This document shows, piece after piece, positions 13,286 to 15,664 of a stretch of 15,664 nt of DNA. Below the pieces are notes generated by a model. That model did no database searches. It was not told where the DNA came from and saw only the letters and a program-made list of their open reading frames with translations. Within the stretch, counting starts at the first letter, position 1. Every line of letters starts with the position of its first letter. Source of the stretch: Candidatus Atribacteria bacterium (GTDB lineage: Bacteria > Atribacterota > Atribacteria > Atribacterales > Atribacteraceae); the NCBI GenBank assembly GCA_003561145.1, contig PWXL01000130.1:1-15664 (forward strand). Reading direction: 5' to 3'. Position numbers and translations under genes: made by a program.

Positions 13286-14764
13286 TTACCTCAAGTCCTG
13301 TGATCTGTCATGGGCTATCCGGTACGTAGCCAATACTTGAGGATGTGATTCCTGTGCTCGTTCCCGGTCAAGAACGATGTGGCGGCCTCTGGAGCTTTCA
13401 AGAACAACAAATGGTTCTTCATCCTCTTTCTCGATTACCCGCACCAACTCTTTCATGTTCAGGATAGGGCGGCCGTTCACACGTTCGATCACCCAGTGAG
13501 CGGTATGTTGATACCCATCGTTTACCTCGGCAGCCAGCACCCGCAGGATCACCACCACCTGTTCCCCTTCCTCGCTGGGAACATTATGAGAGAGCATCGC
13601 CACCAGTTCATTGGGTGCCTGGTCATACCACTCCACCCCCCATACAGAAAGAAGATCTTTGCTCAAGGGGCTGAAAACCAGCCCTCCGTAAAGGAAATAC
13701 GTGGGATCTGTTCCGTAACGCTCCATGGGTATAAGCCAGTTATCCTCAACCGTGCGCAAAAGTGGGACCGATAGAGTAACCTCTTCTGCCTCCCGTAATA
13801 CCTGTAACTGGACAGTCTCTCCTACCTGGTGGCTATGGATGGTATAGGCAAGGCTGGTTCGCTCCCGCGATCGAAACTCGACGGTACCGTCATTGGCGAT
13901 ATCATATCCATCAATGGAAAGGAGCACATCTCCTTCCAACAATATTCCCTCGGCGGAGGAAGCAGGGAGCACCTCTATCACAAGAGTACCGGACTGCCGA
14001 TCTTTCATGCGGTATTTTCTCCGCATGTCCCGGTTTTCCATATTCTGGAGGAGCACCCCAAGGGAAGGAAACCCCTGGTATTTTCCCCCCTCGAGCCCTT
14101 CGAAAAAATGGCGTATCACAGGAGTGGGCACCATGTAGCCGATGTTTTGTGCACGGGGTATGCTCTGCATCACCACTCCTGCAATTTTTCCATCCACTAT
14201 CACCGGACCGCCGCTGTTTCCGGGGTTGATGGCCGCATCTATCTGACCGGCAAGCAAGGTCACCGAGCTGTGTACATAAGGCTGGTGTTCAATACGGGAA
14301 ATCACCCCCCGCGTAATACTCAGGGTGTCCCCTCCCAAGGGGAAACCATACACCCTCACCTCCTGGTAGGTAGGGGGGAGTTCCCCCAGTTCAAGCGGTG
14401 TCACTCCGGAAAAAAAAGTTTCATCCTCCACCCGTACAAGCGCAAGATCCGACTGGTGGGATACGGCTTCAACGTGCGCGATAAAACGTTCTGTTTCCCC
14501 ATGCCTTCGAACCTGCAGAAAGGTCTCGTTGCTCACCACGTGAGCATTGGTAAGAATGCGGTTTCCTGCAACAATGGCTCCCGATCCGGTACGGGAACGA
14601 GGTCCCCTCATATTCCAGGGATTGTAGTAGTCCGGTACATCATATACGGCGTAGATTTTGACAATGGCATCGGCCACTTGCTGGGTAGCCGCCGCCGGTG
14701 AGAGTGAAAGACACAGAATGAATAACAGCACACAGAAACAATACGTTCCCAGCTTTTTATGCAT
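13286..14764 (-). CDS. Secreted HtrA/Deg-type serine protease, Deg9-like
   Basis: A 492-residue S1C serine protease for extracytoplasmic protein quality control. A signal peptide is clear: HKK, then a hydrophobic stretch, with likely cleavage after SPAAA near residue 26. The trypsin-like domain has the full triad: H75 in LTNAHVV, D106 in SDLALVRV, S184 in NPGNSGGPVI. A PDZ domain follows at about 232-335. The C-terminal 340-492 part, with PTYFLYGGLVFSPLS and ERVNGRPILNMKELVRVI, resembles the second PDZ-like region of Deg9-type proteases rather than a standard PDZ2. ATG at 14764 follows AAGGAG. It lies 48 bp after the macrodomain gene. Substrate and whether it is regulated by stress are unknown. 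Confidence 0.92.
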   Translation of the reverse strand: MHKKLGTYCFCVLLFILCLSLSPAAATQQVADAIVKIYAVYDVPDYYNPWNMRGPRSRTGSGAIVAGNRILTNAHVVSNETFLQVRRHGETERFIAHVEAVSHQSDLALVRVEDETFFSGVTPLELGELPPTYQEVRVYGFPLGGDTLSITRGVISRIEHQPYVHSSVTLLAGQIDAAINPGNSGGPVIVDGKIAGVVMQSIPRAQNIGYMVPTPVIRHFFEGLEGGKYQGFPSLGVLLQNMENRDMRRKYRMKDRQSGTLVIEVLPASSAEGILLEGDVLLSIDGYDIANDGTVEFRSRERTSLAYTIHSHQVGETVQLQVLREAEEVTLSVPLLRTVEDNWLIPMERYGTDPTYFLYGGLVFSPLSKDLLSVWGVEWYDQAPNELVAMLSHNVPSEEGEQVVVILRVLAAEVNDGYQHTAHWVIERVNGRPILNMKELVRVIEKEDEEPFVVLESSRGRHIVLDRERAQESHPQVLATYRIAHDRSQDLR

Positions 14765-14812
14765 GTCCTCTGAAACTCCTTTTCGGCTACTCTCTCAAAT
14801 GATTTTCTCCGT

Positions 14813-15361
14813 TTACATCCGGCCCTCCGGAACAAGTTGTGCCAGTATTTCTTCATGCACATCGTAATCACGCGCAGAGAAAAGGACAAACCGTATTATT
14901 TTCACCGTTCGCAGTGCAGGTGCTTCCTCTGCTATGGTGTGCAAAGCAATCCGGGCAGCTTCCTCGAGGGGATATCCGAAAGCTCCCGTTGATATGGCCG
15001 GAAATGCCACCGACGTAACACCGTGTTCTTCGGCTCTTTTGAGAGCATTGCGGTAGCATGATGCGAGGAGTTGTTCTTCCGGCCGGTCAATACCGTATAC
15101 TGGACCCAGGCAATGAATAACATAGCGGTTTGGCAGGCGATGGGCACCTGTTATCACCGCTTCTCCGGACTTGATTGGAGCCAGTGGGATGCACTCCTCG
15201 GCCAACCCCGGCCCGGCCGTCCGGTGGATGGCTCCGGCCACCCCCCCACCCGGCATGAGTTCGGCGTTGGCTGCATTGACAACCGCGTCCATATCATCCT
15301 GTGAGGAAATATCCCCCTGCATGCACTGTATTCGTACCCCTGCAATCTCTTTCTCCCCCAT
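14813..15361 (-). CDS. Macrodomain protein, likely O-acetyl-ADP-ribose deacetylase
   Basis: A 182-residue single-domain protein of the MacroD/YmdB type, which removes ADP-ribose from acidic residues or deacetylates O-acetyl-ADP-ribose in the cytoplasm. The ligand-binding signatures are all present: QGDISS (15-20), DAVVNAANAEL (25-35), GGGVAGAIHRTAGP (38-51), SGEAVITGAHRLP, and FPAISTGAFGYPLEEAARIA (120-139). The catalytic NAAN and GGGVxxAIHR elements are intact. The start is ATG at 15361, eight bases after GGGAGG; the GTG at 15370 overlaps that site and is unlikely. It lies 22 bp after the cupin gene and 48 bp before the protease gene, probably in one operon. No ADP-ribosyltransferase is seen in the window. 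Confidence 0.93.
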   Translation of the reverse strand: MGEKEIAGVRIQCMQGDISSQDDMDAVVNAANAELMPGGGVAGAIHRTAGPGLAEECIPLAPIKSGEAVITGAHRLPNRYVIHCLGPVYGIDRPEEQLLASCYRNALKRAEEHGVTSVAFPAISTGAFGYPLEEAARIALHTIAEEAPALRTVKIIRFVLFSARDYDVHEEILAQLVPEGRM

Positions 15362-15383
15362 TTCATTCACCTCCCTATCCTCT

Positions 15384-15664
15384 TCAAGACCGTATCATAG
15401 TGAGCAACATCTTGAACCTTCCCACCGCGCGCAGAGCATGGGGTTCCCCCGCCGGCATCACCAGCATTTCCCCTTCCCTCACCTGGAAGGGCCTCCCGGA
15501 TATAACAATCTCCGCTTCTCCTTCCACTACCTGTACCAGGGCATCGAAAGGAGCGGTATGCTCGCTCAAACCCTCCTCCCGGTCAAAGGCAAACGCTGTC
15601 ACTGTACCGGTGGGTTTTTCCAGCAATGTCCTGCTCACCACCGAACCCTCCTGGTAATCAACCA
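15384..15664 (-). CDS. Small cupin-domain protein, 5' end beyond the window
   Basis: A single-domain cupin cut by the right edge. The open frame continues from a GTG at 15641 to the last base with no stop, reading VDYQEGSVVSRTLLEKPTGT, so the 15641 start is an artefact of the edge. This part resembles the start of roughly 110-residue cupins that read similarly. Cupin motif 1 is represented by SEHTAPFDALVQVVEGEAEI, with one clear His and no full HxH pair, and motif 2 by MPAGEPHALRAVGRFKMLL. Such proteins bind a metal, but the substrate of this subgroup is unknown. It is the first gene seen of the cupin-macrodomain-protease unit. Confidence 0.8.
   Translation of the reverse strand, partial: VDYQEGSVVSRTLLEKPTGTVTAFAFDREEGLSEHTAPFDALVQVVEGEAEIVISGRPFQVREGEMLVMPAGEPHALRAVGRFKMLLTMIRS

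Noticed and set aside
13829..14701. 290-codon plus-strand frame
   Set aside because: It lies wholly antisense to the protease gene, has no recognisable domain or ribosome site, and its low-complexity, His-rich product looks like a shadow frame.
1..15664. CRISPR array, insertion sequence, prophage or toxin-antitoxin genes
   Set aside because: No spaced direct-repeat array, transposase, integrase or terminal inverted repeats are present; all coding regions belong to housekeeping or conserved families.

Overview
This is a gene-dense bacterial chromosomal segment in which almost every gene lies on the minus strand. Only dut and a short alpha-glucan phosphorylase read plus. Strong Shine-Dalgarno sequences, an electron-bifurcating transhydrogenase pair (NfnAB), a YkuK (DUF458) protein and a YlbF/YheA-family protein suggest an anaerobic bacterium of Firmicutes-like or allied affiliation. 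The window does not fix the lineage. I see no mobile element, phage gene or CRISPR array.

Region 1 (1-6223) is a compact minus-strand operon behind a good promoter at 6194-6223. Its order is nfnA, nfnB, lpd (L-protein), gcvT (T-protein), gcvH (H-protein), then a lipoyl/octanoyl transferase. It holds three of the four glycine cleavage components, an enzyme that could load lipoate or octanoate onto the H-protein, and the enzyme that balances NADH, NADPH and ferredoxin. No P-protein (glycine decarboxylase) is present. The nfnA promoter carries two 11-bp tandem repeats (10 of 11 bases identical) lying exactly one helical turn apart between -35 and -10, a probable operator. A tRNA-Asp gene with its own promoter follows the operon and is cut by the left window edge.

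Region 2 (6319-7508) holds tenA and ykuK on the minus strand, transcribed away from a divergent intergenic region. Region 3 (7733-9950, plus) is dut followed by the phosphorylase, ending at a strong bidirectional terminator shared with the convergent cold-shock gene.

Region 4 (10037-12515, minus) holds csp with its own promoter, asnS, and a creatininase-family amidohydrolase. Region 5 (12707-15664, minus) runs from a cupin gene (cut by the right edge) through a macrodomain protein and a secreted Deg9-like HtrA protease. After a 249-bp gap it reaches ylbF. That gap has a possible extended -10 promoter and three inverted repeats that fit together as a structured ylbF leader.

Several starts were moved from the longest frame to the codon with a well-spaced ribosome binding site: nfnA (GTG), nfnB (GTG), dut (GTG), glgP, asnS, ylbF and the macrodomain gene. 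Nothing here is a clear new multi-gene system. The best leads are the tandem operator on the nfn-gcv operon, the operon's composition without P-protein, and the structured region before ylbF.
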